From: Lithospermum erythrorhizon
Taxonomy: Eukaryota; Streptophyta; Magnoliopsida; Boraginales; Boraginaceae
Reading direction: 5' to 3'
Assembly: GCA_019722365.1 (NCBI GenBank)
Contig: JADFUC010001903.1
Coordinates: 496,001-560,000, forward strand
DNA: 64,000 nt
Made by a program: the position numbers and the translations under genes. The notes under the pieces are model-generated. The model ran no database searches and had not been told where the DNA came from. It was given only the letters and a program-made list of their open reading frames with translations. This document shows positions 25,158-36,079 of this stretch, piece after piece; position 1 is the first letter of the stretch; the number at the start of each line of letters is the position of its first letter.

Positions 25158-25831
25158 GATTCTTTTCCCTCTAGGGTTTTTTGGCGCACAAAATCTTCGA
25201 TTCTCAGGTACCCTTTATTTATTCTTTTTATTATATGCGGACCAGATCTATATTTATTTATTTATTTATTTCTAGTGAACTAACTTTTTTATTAGTAATT
25301 TGTTGTCTATATATTACGTATTATGTTAAAATACTAGCAATATTATCAGAGTAATTGTTTTCGTGCTGATTTTTTTTTGTAATAATGAATTAATTAAGAA
25401 ATGTAATAAGACAAATATCTACTCTTTTTTAGTCGAATTAATATTTTAAGATTTTTTTTTAGCTTGGAGTAAATTTGTCTGGTTTGATTTTCATAGGTTA
25501 ATATTTACGAACTTTGTATGTCTTAATCCACACATATAACTTCGATTTGAATTAATATTATTATGTTAATAATAAAATAGGTTGAAAATAATCTTCATTG
25601 ATTTATTTTTTACCAAATAGTGTATAGTATATGTAAATGTATTTGAGTTTTAAATTTAAAACTAGACTATTTTTTGAGATGGTTCGAGTAAATATCTTGC
25701 ATTTTGTTGGTATACGTATGAACATGGATATGTTACTTTCCAGTGAATTGTTTGAAGTTTATTGTGACGACATAGTTCTGTAAGTGAACTGACCATATTG
25801 AGTGTATTTTATTGCAGAAAATCGATTCAAG
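25158..25831 (+). other. RSZ22 5' leader with an intron
   Basis: A leader exon ends at 25207 (GATTCTCAG followed by GTACCC). An acceptor at 25811-25817 (ATTGCAG) is followed by AAAATCGATTCAAG and the start codon. A leader intron of about 610 bp is common in plant SR-protein genes and often enhances expression. Confidence 0.6.
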
Positions 25832-27569
25832 ATGGCGAAAGTGTATGTTGGCAACTTGGATCCTCGTGTCAGTGAACGAGAACTTGAAGATGAATTTCGT
25901 CACTTTGGAACTATTAGGAGGTGAATTGTTTTTATTTATTGCAGGGTTCCTCATTAGGCTTAGCATTTGTCTAATTATATGCTCTCCAATTTCGTCTATC
26001 TGGATGATTCACTTTCGAACTAGTCTGTTTAAATTATCTGAGAACACTTTGTGCTGACCTTGCTTGTGCATACCTTTAAATTAGACTCATGAAAATTCAC
26101 CGAGTATGAAGTATTTATGAGTTGTTGTCGAAATTGTTTTGAGATTAGATGTGCCATGCTTTTCTGGATATCTGAATATGGTTATGCTGTTCTATCTATT
26201 TCAGATATTGGATGTTGTCACCACATGGAAGGAAATGGTCGGATATAGTCATCTTTAGTTTCATCAACACTTATATTCGAAGTCTGCTCTTAATCATCCT
26301 GCTTTTATTTTTTATAACCTTTCTTTGATTATGTTGCTTGTGAACTGGTTCCCTGATGTTGGTCATGGACGCTCGATATTGAGTTTCTGTTATTTAGATC
26401 AAATTGTGTGGTTGTCTTTGTAAAGAGCGTTTTTTTATTTTTTCTTATTTAATTATAATTCTCATGTCAATGTAATGGTTTCATTGGTAGTGGGGTTGCA
26501 AGAAGGCCTCCAGGCTATGCCTTTCTAGAATTTGATGATAGAAGGGATGCTGAAGATGCAATCCGTGAACTTGATGGTATGGCTTCTTATTGTTTGCCCT
26601 TCTTTTTGAGGAACTATGTAGGTGCTCTTAATCCACATTCATTTGGCACAAAATGTAAAATTTTGTTCCATTTTCACTTTAATGTATTTTTTCTCTCCTT
26701 GAGATGCACATTAAAAGTTGCAACCCATAGTTATAGCAACTATTTTCATTGTTTTCCCTTCTTTTTCATTGTTTTCCCTTCTCTAACTCTGAATATGTTA
26801 CTGTTTGCACTTATTGGACCGTCTTTGTCTCCTTAAATCTTTCCTATTCTACTCTTGAAAGAATCATCTCTGAAAATATTCTGAGAGCAGGTAAAATGAG
26901 TTGGAGTGGAGCTTTCTCACAACTCTAGAGGCAGTGGAGGCCGTGGAGGGGGGCGTGGTGGCGGTCGCTCCGGTTCTGATTCAAAATGCTACGAGTGTGG
27001 TGAGCCAGGTCATTTTGCTCGTGAATGTCGAAATCGTGGAGGTTCATTAAGGCGTCGAAGTCGTAGCCCACCTAGGTACCGACGGAGCCCAAGTTACGGC
27101 CGCAGGTAAGGACATCACAAGCAATGCATTTATTCACCATTGAAAGTAAAGTTCATGTCTTGCAAATGGAAGATTGGTGGAGATGTTACTTTGTCATGTC
27201 TCCCTTCTTATGGGAGTTGAGACGGGGGGCTCATAGGAACCTGAAATATCTATAATTGAGTTGCCTGGATCTACTCTTTATTTTATTTTTATCTTTATTC
27301 TGGCAGAAGTTACAGTCCCCGTGGCAGGTCTCCTGGACGTCGCAGTTTTTCACCTCGTGGTCATGACTATAAGAGGTCACCTTACCGTGGACGTGAAGAG
27401 GTGCCATATACGAATGGGTAAATCCGCGTGTCCTCTTTTCAAGGAGATTCTTCGTAATTGTACTTACTAGGTTTTAGTTCCCTATTTGTGATAACTTGCT
27501 CGCTTACCACTATGCAGAAATGGCCTTAGAGATTCCACACAGAAGCAGGAGCAGGGACTGAGGATATAA
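25832..27569 (+). CDS. RSZ22: RSZ22-type SR splicing factor (RRM plus zinc knuckle)
   Basis: Five exons: 25832-25920, 26491-26576, 26891-27105, 27307-27417 and 27518-27569. The product is a small SR protein that binds pre-mRNA and recruits the spliceosome in the nucleus. It has an N-terminal RRM ([23 protein letters not shown]2 VYVGNL; RNP1-like GYAFLEF in exon 2), a Gly-rich hinge ([11 protein letters not shown]), one CCHC zinc knuckle ([14 protein letters not shown]) and an RS tail with SPPRYRRSP and [10 protein letters not shown]. Exon 2 reads [12 protein letters not shown] where the family normally has a V-W-V before ARRPPG. Exon 3 needs two one-base insertions near 26898 and 26907 to restore the usual NGWRVELSHNS. 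The final exon also appears shifted: another frame gives HRSRSRD and stops at 27559-27561. These look like consensus errors. Confidence 0.88.
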
Positions 27570-30500
27570 GCTAATGTAAGTCATAAAATATTCAGGAGTT
27601 GTGCTTATTCTGCTTGGTTTAGTTACTCTTCTGTAAGCTACTGATAGCTTCCTGCCCTACTTCTGGATGGTTAAGTTTCTTTTCTTACTTCAGTATGATG
27701 TTTGTTGTGATTCTTCTTTCCGGTTTGTTTGATTCTAAGTACATTGGATCTTAAATTGCTTTCATATATATTCTTCGAAAAGATTGGCTGAATGCGCCAC
27801 TAAACATTTATGCTTTTGTTTTTGTGTCGAGGTCTCTTCATGGTACTGCTACATTGGTTATCTGCTAGCTTCTACACTCCTTGGTTTTGTTCTTCACTGC
27901 TCTGCATGAGATTTTAATTTGTGTCGAGGTCTCTTCATGGTACTGCTACATTGGTTATCTGCTAGCTTCTACACTCCTTGGTTTTGTTCTTCACTGCTCT
28001 GCATGAGATTTTAATTTGTGTCGAGGTCTCTTCATGGTACTTCCACATTGGTTTTCTGCTAGCTTCAACAATGGTTTTGTTCTTCACTGCTCTGCATGAG
28101 ATTTTAATTTTTTGTCGAGGTCTCTTCATGGTACTGCCACATTGATTTTCTGCTAGCTTCTACACTCCCTGGTTTTGTTCTTCACTGCTCTGCATAAGAT
28201 TTTAATATGAATAATTATGGATCCCGGCTGGCAACACTAGATTCTGCAGCCATGCTGCTCGTTACCTCAAATTTTATGGTGCTTTTTACTTACTTTAAAG
28301 GATGATGAGCGGCTTCAGAGCCTTCTGGCAGGTACATAATATGGACATATGGTCCACAGAAATTGGGCATTTAGCTTTCTACATAGAACTTACTAGAGGA
28401 TCACATTTCTCGATTGCGGCTTATGTGACCATATTTCAAAAGGTAGAACGCTGTAAAGATGAAGTGATGACTTTGCACAGTTCTTCGTAAACTCTTGCTG
28501 CCTGGTGGTTTTTGCCTCTACACCCTGCTGATTTTTTAACTAGGTTCTGTGGTATTCATGGCTTGATTAGTTAATTTACAGATTGAAAATGTTTCTCGTT
28601 TCACAGCGGCCTTTTCAAACCTCAAGCTGCTCTTTATTTTTCTTGATTAGATGATTTTTATCATGTAGAAATTTGGAGCTTCATTTGATTTGTGAATGTC
28701 AGGTGAGATTTACTTGCTTTTTTTTAGTAACGAATCATCATTTTTATCCCCTTCAATAGTACATAGGGAGTATTAATTAATAAACTTCAGACTGCCAGAA
28801 TCAGGTTGAAATTGAAGAAACTGTGTTAATGATTTTTAGCTAGCTAGCATTAATAATGTTTGATTGTTTATTTGATGTCTTCTATTGTTCTGTATGTCAC
28901 AGTGTTGTATGCCTTTTGTATATGTTATTACTGATTCCCATTGGTACTAATGTTTCTATTTATACACTAGTTAATTGGCAATCTGACCCCCCTAAAAGGT
29001 GCAATTTTCTGATTTTGATTTCGTTGAAGTGGCAATTCAACTTCCAAGTTTTTCTTGAAAAAATCTTGTTTGATTTTTAATTTGTGGCTAATGATCTTAT
29101 GATGTTGACTTTTGTATATAGAGCTGTTATTTGGTTTAAATATGAGATCAAGTTTTATTTTTCCTTGTTTCTTTGCCACGAATATCTAAATATCTTCCTG
29201 CCGGCTAAGTAGTGGCGGCCTCTAATGACACCGAGGCTTTGGTCAATGTACATTTTTGAATTTTATTCCTTGGTTGATTTGAGGGGAGAAATTTTTTGTA
29301 AATTGTAAATGTGTTATATTACATTTATAATATTTCCCATCACTTCACGAAACAATAGTTATATTTTGTCCTAGTATTTATTAGCATATGAATAGAAACA
29401 CAATAATTTGTCAAATGTTGTGCATGTGCTCCACCACGCACCCCATTTGTCAACCGTGTTGTTTCTTTGTGTCGGATCTTATTTTATTAATATCATCATT
29501 CTGTGTTGATCATGTTTGTTTTGGGAAATGTGGTTCAAAATCCACTGAAAAGAGGTCAACATTTTTGGCACCTGGAAGACGGTAATTGAAGTATCAATTG
29601 CGAAGAAATGTACATTTTATAGTGAGAACGCGTATCAATTTACAAACTGTTAATTGCCCACATTCTACTCAATTATTCCGTTAATGACTCGAATTGACCC
29701 GACTACTAAACTTTGTTCTAATACTGACTGTTTTTACCTTAATTGTCCAAGAGCTGGTTTCCAAAAAAAATTTATACTCCTTTGCTTCAAAATTTTTATG
29801 AAAATTATTGGGGATCATGCGATATTACTCATGAGTCATGATAGGGTCTAAGGTTTAAGTTGAATTTTTATAACGACAATGGTCTTAATTTTTGATTAAA
29901 AAAATATTCTGATAAAAATATCGAATAATGACCAACATTATTTGGTGGGAACACATCATTGTATAACATGTTTAAAGTGATTTATTATTGACATGATATT
30001 TTGATCTTAATCAAATGAAGCTCCAAATCTTGTTGAGATTGACGATCAATTCATGCTTGTCAATTTTTTAGGTGGAATGAGTATAATTTATTTATTTTAA
30101 ACAGAATTTTCGTTCACATAAAATATGTTATAATTTTTTTTTGTGATATAATCTTTATTACTTCAACTTCAAAACGTTATCAACCTCATGTTTGTTGCAA
30201 AAAAGAAAAGAAAAAAGAGGAGTCAACTACCTCATCAAATTGAAACATGAGTAGTACAAATGGAGCAAGTCAGTCACCTTTGTTAAGAAGAGAGAGTCCA
30301 ATCACCTCTGTTAAGAATTGGACAAACTACATGACTAATTCTCATTTTTCAACTCTCTAAACTATACTATATTTTCAAACTTTTCCTAGATCTCAATTGG
30401 TATTGCTTCAACTAGCAAGAGGTGAAGACCACATTTAACCTTGTGCAAAATCATAAATGATATAAACTGAGATTTGGGCTAATATATAACCTCAACTAAT

Positions 30501-31873
30501 TCAGTGAAGCGCCCAATTCATGATACGACTCGATTCATTAAAGGTTCACAACAAGATTAATTACATCGTTCTCCTCGAAACGTGACACTTCAGATCTACA
30601 TGTGAGTCGTTTTGGTGATTTTATATAAATATCCAAACCCATAAACTCCATTTAAAGCCAGAATTTATGTTTCAGATTCTATTCTTACTTCCATGTTAAA
30701 ATCCGAACTGATTCTATGATCGTAGAGCTGCCATTAACATTTCACAAGGCTCTGTGACCATCCTCGACATCGCCTGGAATCAAGAAAGCTGTCGAGATCA
30801 CGCTGATTTAGTGAGCACATCATCCATTTAGCTCATAATCCCAAGAAAGAATGGCACAATTTGCTATCTCGGTTCTTTGCCTCAAGACCTCCCCAAGATC
30901 CAAGTCAGCTGAACTCAACTGTATTGTTGATATAGTGATCAATCCCCTTGGGTGAGCAACGTGATGCCGCCTAAAAAGATTTCTCCTCATTTAGCCAAGA
31001 GCAGTTCCTGAACACGTGACTTCCCAGCTGCCTCGTAAAAGACACGCCAATAAAGTTCAAGTCTTGCGACAAGATAGAGAATCTTTTAAATAAAATTTTT
31101 ATATAGTGACGACAAAGAAACTGATATGAGAGAAATAAAAAAAATTATAAAAAAAATTTGGACGAACTAAATAATCTTTTAAAAATGTATAGTAAAATTT
31201 TATTTTTCAATAATAAAATATATATTTTTCAAAAATTAAGGAGTCGATCGTCCCCTATGCCTCCCTATCTTCCACCATTGTGTAGAAGTCAGTGTTGATC
31301 ATTAAATTTACAGTGCAGTATTTTTGGAGAAGTGGTATTTGCTTCAGGTTCTTGAAGAAAATGGACGTCAGAAATCTCCCTAGAAATCTGCTATGATGAA
31401 ATGATATCTTTCTTGTTTTCAGTGTCACCTTCTTCCAGCAGTTAATCTTTTGAAATTAAACTATAGTGGCCTTCACGTCTCTCTCCAATTTATTCATTAC
31501 CATATTCACTTAATTCTATGAGCTGTATCTCTTAATTTCACTCTTTCCTTTTAGTTGTCCAATATTTACATAAGTCAACTAACTACTTATGGAAACAAAA
31601 TAAATATTTAATGTAATAATCATATAATCATTCATGATCCACCCTCCCCCTCCTAGACTATTTCCTAACTTACTGTTATTCATGTCTCTTTCTTGAATCT
31701 CACCTTACAATCTGTGGTTAATTTTAGTATAAGACATAATAGTAGCTGCATGAAGTAGAACCTGAGTAATTCCTATGGTTGGAAAAAAAGAAAGTAGAAC
31801 CTGACTAACTGATAATAACTGTTTTCAGACCATTGATCTCAGTTGTCAATGTCCTAAATTTATTAGGAGGCGG
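27570..31873. other. gene-free region between RSZ22 and CNGC
   Basis: Begins with the RSZ22 3' UTR, which has a donor-like GTAAGT at about 27574 and may be spliced. It includes the 97-bp tandem repeat at 27822-28206. From about 28500 onward it is AT-rich. A block at 30700-31080 has higher GC but no readable frame. No RNA gene is seen. Confidence 0.5.
27822..28206. repeat. 97-bp tandem repeat, four copies
   Basis: The landmark GTCGAGGTCTCTTCATGGTA starts at 27826, 27923, 28020 and 28114 (periods 97, 97, 94). The first two copies look identical; the third lacks part of the CTACACTCCTTGG block and the fourth differs at several bases. It lies in the 3' UTR, or a 3'-UTR intron, of RSZ22. Confidence 0.95.
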
Positions 31874-34800
31874 ATGGAGTTTCAAAGAGAAAAAACAGTG
31901 AGGTATGTGTTGTGATTTTGTATTGTTTTTTGTGTTTTTGGCTTCTGGTTCCATTATTTTGAATACACAAAATTTTATTTTATAGGTTTTCCAATGATGG
32001 TAAAAAAAGTCTAGAACTTCCTCCATGGGAAAGGAAAGAAAACAAAAAAGTGCCTGTATATAGAGCCTCAGCACCATTGTTGAAATCTGAAGGGGGATTC
32101 AATGAGAAGGTTAAAGGAACTGGGGGTCCTAAATTTGGGAGGTTTAAGATTTTTCCTGAAGATTCTGAACCGGAGAAGTATGAAAAATGGATTCTTGATC
32201 CTGGAAGTGAACATGTACTGCAATGGAACAGAATTTTCTTGTTCTTTTGTTTGGTAGCTCTTTTTGTTGATCCTTTGTTTTTTTATCTTCCTTCAGTAGT
32301 GAATGATGGTAACAGAAAATCCTCTTGTATGACGACCGATTTAAATCTGGGGATTGTTGTAACATGTTTTAGGACAATTGCTGATATCTTTTATATTTTG
32401 CATATATTTATTAAGTTTCGAATTGCCTATGTTTCCCCAAGCTCAAGGGTGTTTGGTAGAGGCGAACTTGTAATGGATCGTAAAATGATTGCAAGGAGGT
32501 ATTTGAAGTCTGATTTCTTCGTTGATTTGATTGCAGCACTTCCTCTTCCTCAGGTACTGCAAAATTTTATCTATTTTGGAGATTTAATCTATTTCAAGTT
32601 ATTATTAAGCGATCAGCCTTATTAGGGTAGCAGAAGCTATCTTTGAATTTTCTTGTCTTAAGATACTTCTTTAAGTTTTACCTGAATGTGGATGCCATCT
32701 TTGGCAGGTAGTTATATGGTTCCTCATACCGGCTATCAGAAGTTCACATGCTGATCACACCAATAATGCCCTCGTACTGATAGTCCTGCTTCAGTATATA
32801 CCACGTTTCTATCTTATTTTCCCATTGAGTTCTCAAATTATCAAAGCTACTGGAGTGGTCACTAAAACGGCTTGGGCAGGCGCTGCATACAATCTGATAC
32901 TCTATATGTTAGCTAGCCATGTATTTTACCTTTCCTTGATCTTATCCTTCTTTCCATTGGAGATAGAATTATGGAGCTTGATGTTTCCTTTTCTGTATCT
33001 TTTTAGTCCATTTGCTGTTTCAAACTGCTGCAGTGTCTTTCGTACAGATCTTAGGGGCATCCTGGTACTTACTGTCAATTGAACGTCATGCAACTTGCTG
33101 GAAATCAGCATGTAAGAAAGATATTAGTCCTGTCACTTGTGTACCTAAGTATCTAGACTGCGGCACTTTGAATCATGATGACAGAATGACATGGGCAAAC
33201 AGCACCCTTCTCTTTAGTACCTGTGATCCTGAAAACGAAACCTTCTTCAATTATGGAATATTTGGAAATGCTGTCAGAAATCATGTTTTATCAGTTGACT
33301 TCCTTGACAAATATCTTTATTGTTTATGGTGGGGATTGCAAAACCTTAGGGTATATAGTCTCTGATTTAAGTTGTTTTATTAGCTCTAAGTTTATTTATT
33401 GTGAATTTCTTATTTACAATTAACCTTGGTTACTGTGGACGTCCTCATTGCAGCTCTTATGGCCAAACACTGACAACAAGTACTTTTGTCGGAGAAACAA
33501 TATTTGCGATCCTCATTGCCATCTTTGGGCTTGTTCTATTTGCTCATCTTATTGGAAACATGCAGGTACCCTGAGTGCCTTTTGTTTTATTTAGTTCCTG
33601 TTTTTGGTTGCTATTATAGGCTGCCTTCTTTTTTATTATATGTTATTCTATATAGTGTCATATCACACTATCACTTCTTTGGGCATTTATATTACGGACT
33701 ATAATTAACTAATGTCTAATGTTTCAATTAAATAAAAAGTACAGTGTAATATGCTATTGATATTGTATAGCGAGTCAGCAATATAGTGTGAGTGTGATAT
33801 GGCATAAATCACTGCATTTTGCAGTTTGAGTTCCTATTGAAACACTCGTGTCAGAGTTTTACTTGAATTACTAATCTGGCATTGTGTGCAGACCTACCTG
33901 CAATCAATCACTGTGAGGCTTGAGGAATGGAGATTGAAGCGAAGAGATACAGAGGAGTGGATGAGGCATCGCCAACTTCCTCAAAACTTGCAGCACCGTG
34001 TGAGGCGATTTGTGCAGTATAAATGGCTTGCAACACGGGGGGTGGATGAAGAATCCATCCTACATGCATTGCCAGCGGATCTTCGTCGTGATATTCAGCG
34101 GCATTTATGTTTGGACCTTGTTCGACGTGTAAGATGCTAAAGAATATGACATCCAATTACAGTCTGTTGATGCATAACCTTTGATCTCTATCTTGATCAT
34201 TAGGCTCCTTTACACATAGATATTAACAACTGTTCTTCATCATGCAGGTCCCATTTTTCTCACAGATGGACAACTTGCTGCTGGATGCCATATGTGAGCG
34301 CCTATTATCTTCCTTGAGCACACAAGGTACATACATAGTCCGAGAGGGTGATCCGGTTTCAGAGATGCTCTTTATTATCAGAGGCACTCTAGAAAGTTCG
34401 ACCACAAATGGAGGCCGGACAGGTTTCTTTAACTCAATCACTCTAAAACCAGGAGACTTCTGTGGTGAGGAGTTGCTAGCTTGGGCATTGCTTCCAAAAT
34501 CTGTAGCTAATTTGCCTTCTTCCACAAGAACAGTGAAAGCCCTTACTGAAGTGGAAGCCTTTGCTCTACTAGCAGAAGATCTCAAATTTGTCGCGAATCA
34601 ATTCAGACGTTTGCATAGTAAGAAGCTACAACATACATTCCGTACTACTCCCACCATTGGAGTAAACACATGGGCTGCCTGTTTCATTCAGGCTGCTTGG
34701 CGCTTCGCCATAAGAAGGGGAAGAGAGTTATGATCAGAGACCCTGGATGAGAGAGTCATTCAATTCGGTTCCAGACGAAAGTACACTGGCGGCGAAGGTG

Positions 34801-34981
34801 AAGAGGGTGAGGAGAGAAGTAGCCATCCAACTGCAACGAGTACTTCTAGAAACAACATCTGGGAGTGACAATTTTGCTTCAAGATTCACGCAAATACAAG
34901 AAGGGGGTTCAAAAAGGTTAAAGATGTTGGAATGCCTATGCTGTAAAGCCAGAAGAGCCAAACTTCTCAGATGATGAATGA
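31874..34981 (+). CDS. CNGC: cyclic-nucleotide-gated ion channel, group III
   Basis: Exons at 31874-31902, 31986-32553, 32708-32920, 33048-33349, 33454-33565, 33892-34128 and 34248-34981. The protein is a plant plasma-membrane cation channel acting in Ca2+ signalling. It has a basic head (MEFQREKTVRF), S1 with DPLFFYLP, the RVFGRGELV and RSSHADHTNN signatures of group III, a pore loop LSSYGQTLTTSTF with WWGLQN before it, and S6 ILIAIFGLVLFAHLIGNMQ. Then come the cyclic-nucleotide-binding domain, the family motif LKPGDFCGEELL and an IQ-like TWAACFIQAAWR. The downstream stop at 34979-34981 follows KPEEPNFSDDE, the expected kind of CNGC tail. Reaching it needs several one-base corrections: an extra G at the exon 4 donor (33350) and breaks near 34640, 34700 and 34740-34960. 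Read literally, the frame ends at 34733. Confidence 0.88.
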
Positions 34982-35419
34982 TTATACTAATCCATTGACC
35001 TTGAACAACTCAATAATAAATTCAATTTCTTTTTTACATATAAGAAGAAAAAGAATTCACATTAACTTGCATGGTCATCACATATGTACTTACAATAATA
35101 ACTTGAGAGGTTATTCAGTTTTTCTGAACTAAACCGTCCTTGCATGCATTACAATTTTTATCTGTCATGTGAGGAGGAGAGACATTTACCCTGACCTCAG
35201 AGTAACTTTGAAATCCACCTCCCCCTTGTGGAACTGTATATATATTTTCAATATTTTCTGAATTCACCTTACATAATCTATGATTCTTTGCTGGTTCTTG
35301 AAAGAAAAAGATTTTTTAAAAATCTTGCAGTTAGAAAAAGAAGGATGAGTCCCCAACAGCCGTGCCTGAATTCTTGCTTTGGGGTTCCTAAGCTGGCAAC
35401 AAAGCCGATCCCATTCTAA

Positions 35420-36079
35420 AATTCTGGATGCCTCATCCAGATTTCAGCAAATTGAACTAACTCTAGTTTCATCAGCATTGATAAACTAATTGACAAAGAA
35501 GCCGCTGTCACCATCCTCGCCCTCGACAATGATGAAATCGAAAGCTCTGTCCTTAAAAACCAAAAGAAATGGAAGATATCATCAAGGCACATGTTGCTAG
35601 GGATTACTACGATGATGTCAAACTCCAGTAACTCCCAATTTCGACAGCCTCAAGAAGTGGTGAATATGCTTCACCCAATGGCACCAAACAAGGCTTTGAA
35701 GATCATCAGGACAGAAGATGGAACAACAATCATCAGGGAGGCCATCAAACCCCTCTACGCTAAATTTGTAGATAGAATCTATGCCAGGCAATTCAGTGTC
35801 TCAGTCCTTAAGATTAGTCATACACCTCTATTGATGGGTTAAGAGTTTGTGCCTGCTCGATGTCTTATTTCTACCAAGACCGCCAAGGCTCCTGCAGCCG
35901 AAGCACCAGAGGAAGTCGTAGCAGAGGTTCCAAACGAAGAACTTCCCGAGGCAGCTCCCGCCCCTGGACCAGAAGCTGACGACGACGCAGCAGCTGATGC
36001 TAAATCTGCAGCTGGAAAGGCTACATTTGGTTTGGCTACAGTGATCATTGCAGCTTCATGCATTGCTGCTGCTTTATGA
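35420..36079 (+). pseudogene. fasciclin-like arabinogalactan protein, frame-broken
   Basis: Fragments in all three frames line up, in order, with a short FLA of the FLA3/5/14 kind. They are LINKLIDKEAAVTILALDND (35480-35530 area), MEDIIKAHVARDYYDD (about 35570-35620), IIRTEDGTTIIREAIKPL and QFSVSVLKISH (35700-35820). A clean tail follows at 35849-36079: APAPGPEADDDAAADAKSA (the AGP-glycosylated Ala-Pro stretch) and a hydrophobic GPI-anchor signal ending SCIAAAL. FLAs are extracellular, GPI-anchored wall glycoproteins. At least four frame changes are needed, and I could not find the signal peptide. It is either a decaying gene or an intact gene with consensus errors like its neighbours. From memory FLA5 (At4g31370) lies in the matching Arabidopsis region. 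Confidence 0.7.

Noticed and set aside
28302..28490. 62-residue frame after the 97-bp repeat
   Set aside because: No recognisable motif; likely RSZ22 3' UTR.
30700..31080. Higher-GC block that looked coding
   Set aside because: No open frame or motif on either strand; perhaps LTR debris.
31874..34981. CNGC as a pseudogene
   Set aside because: Motifs are conserved on both sides of each break and similar breaks hit unrelated genes, so sequence error is the simpler explanation.
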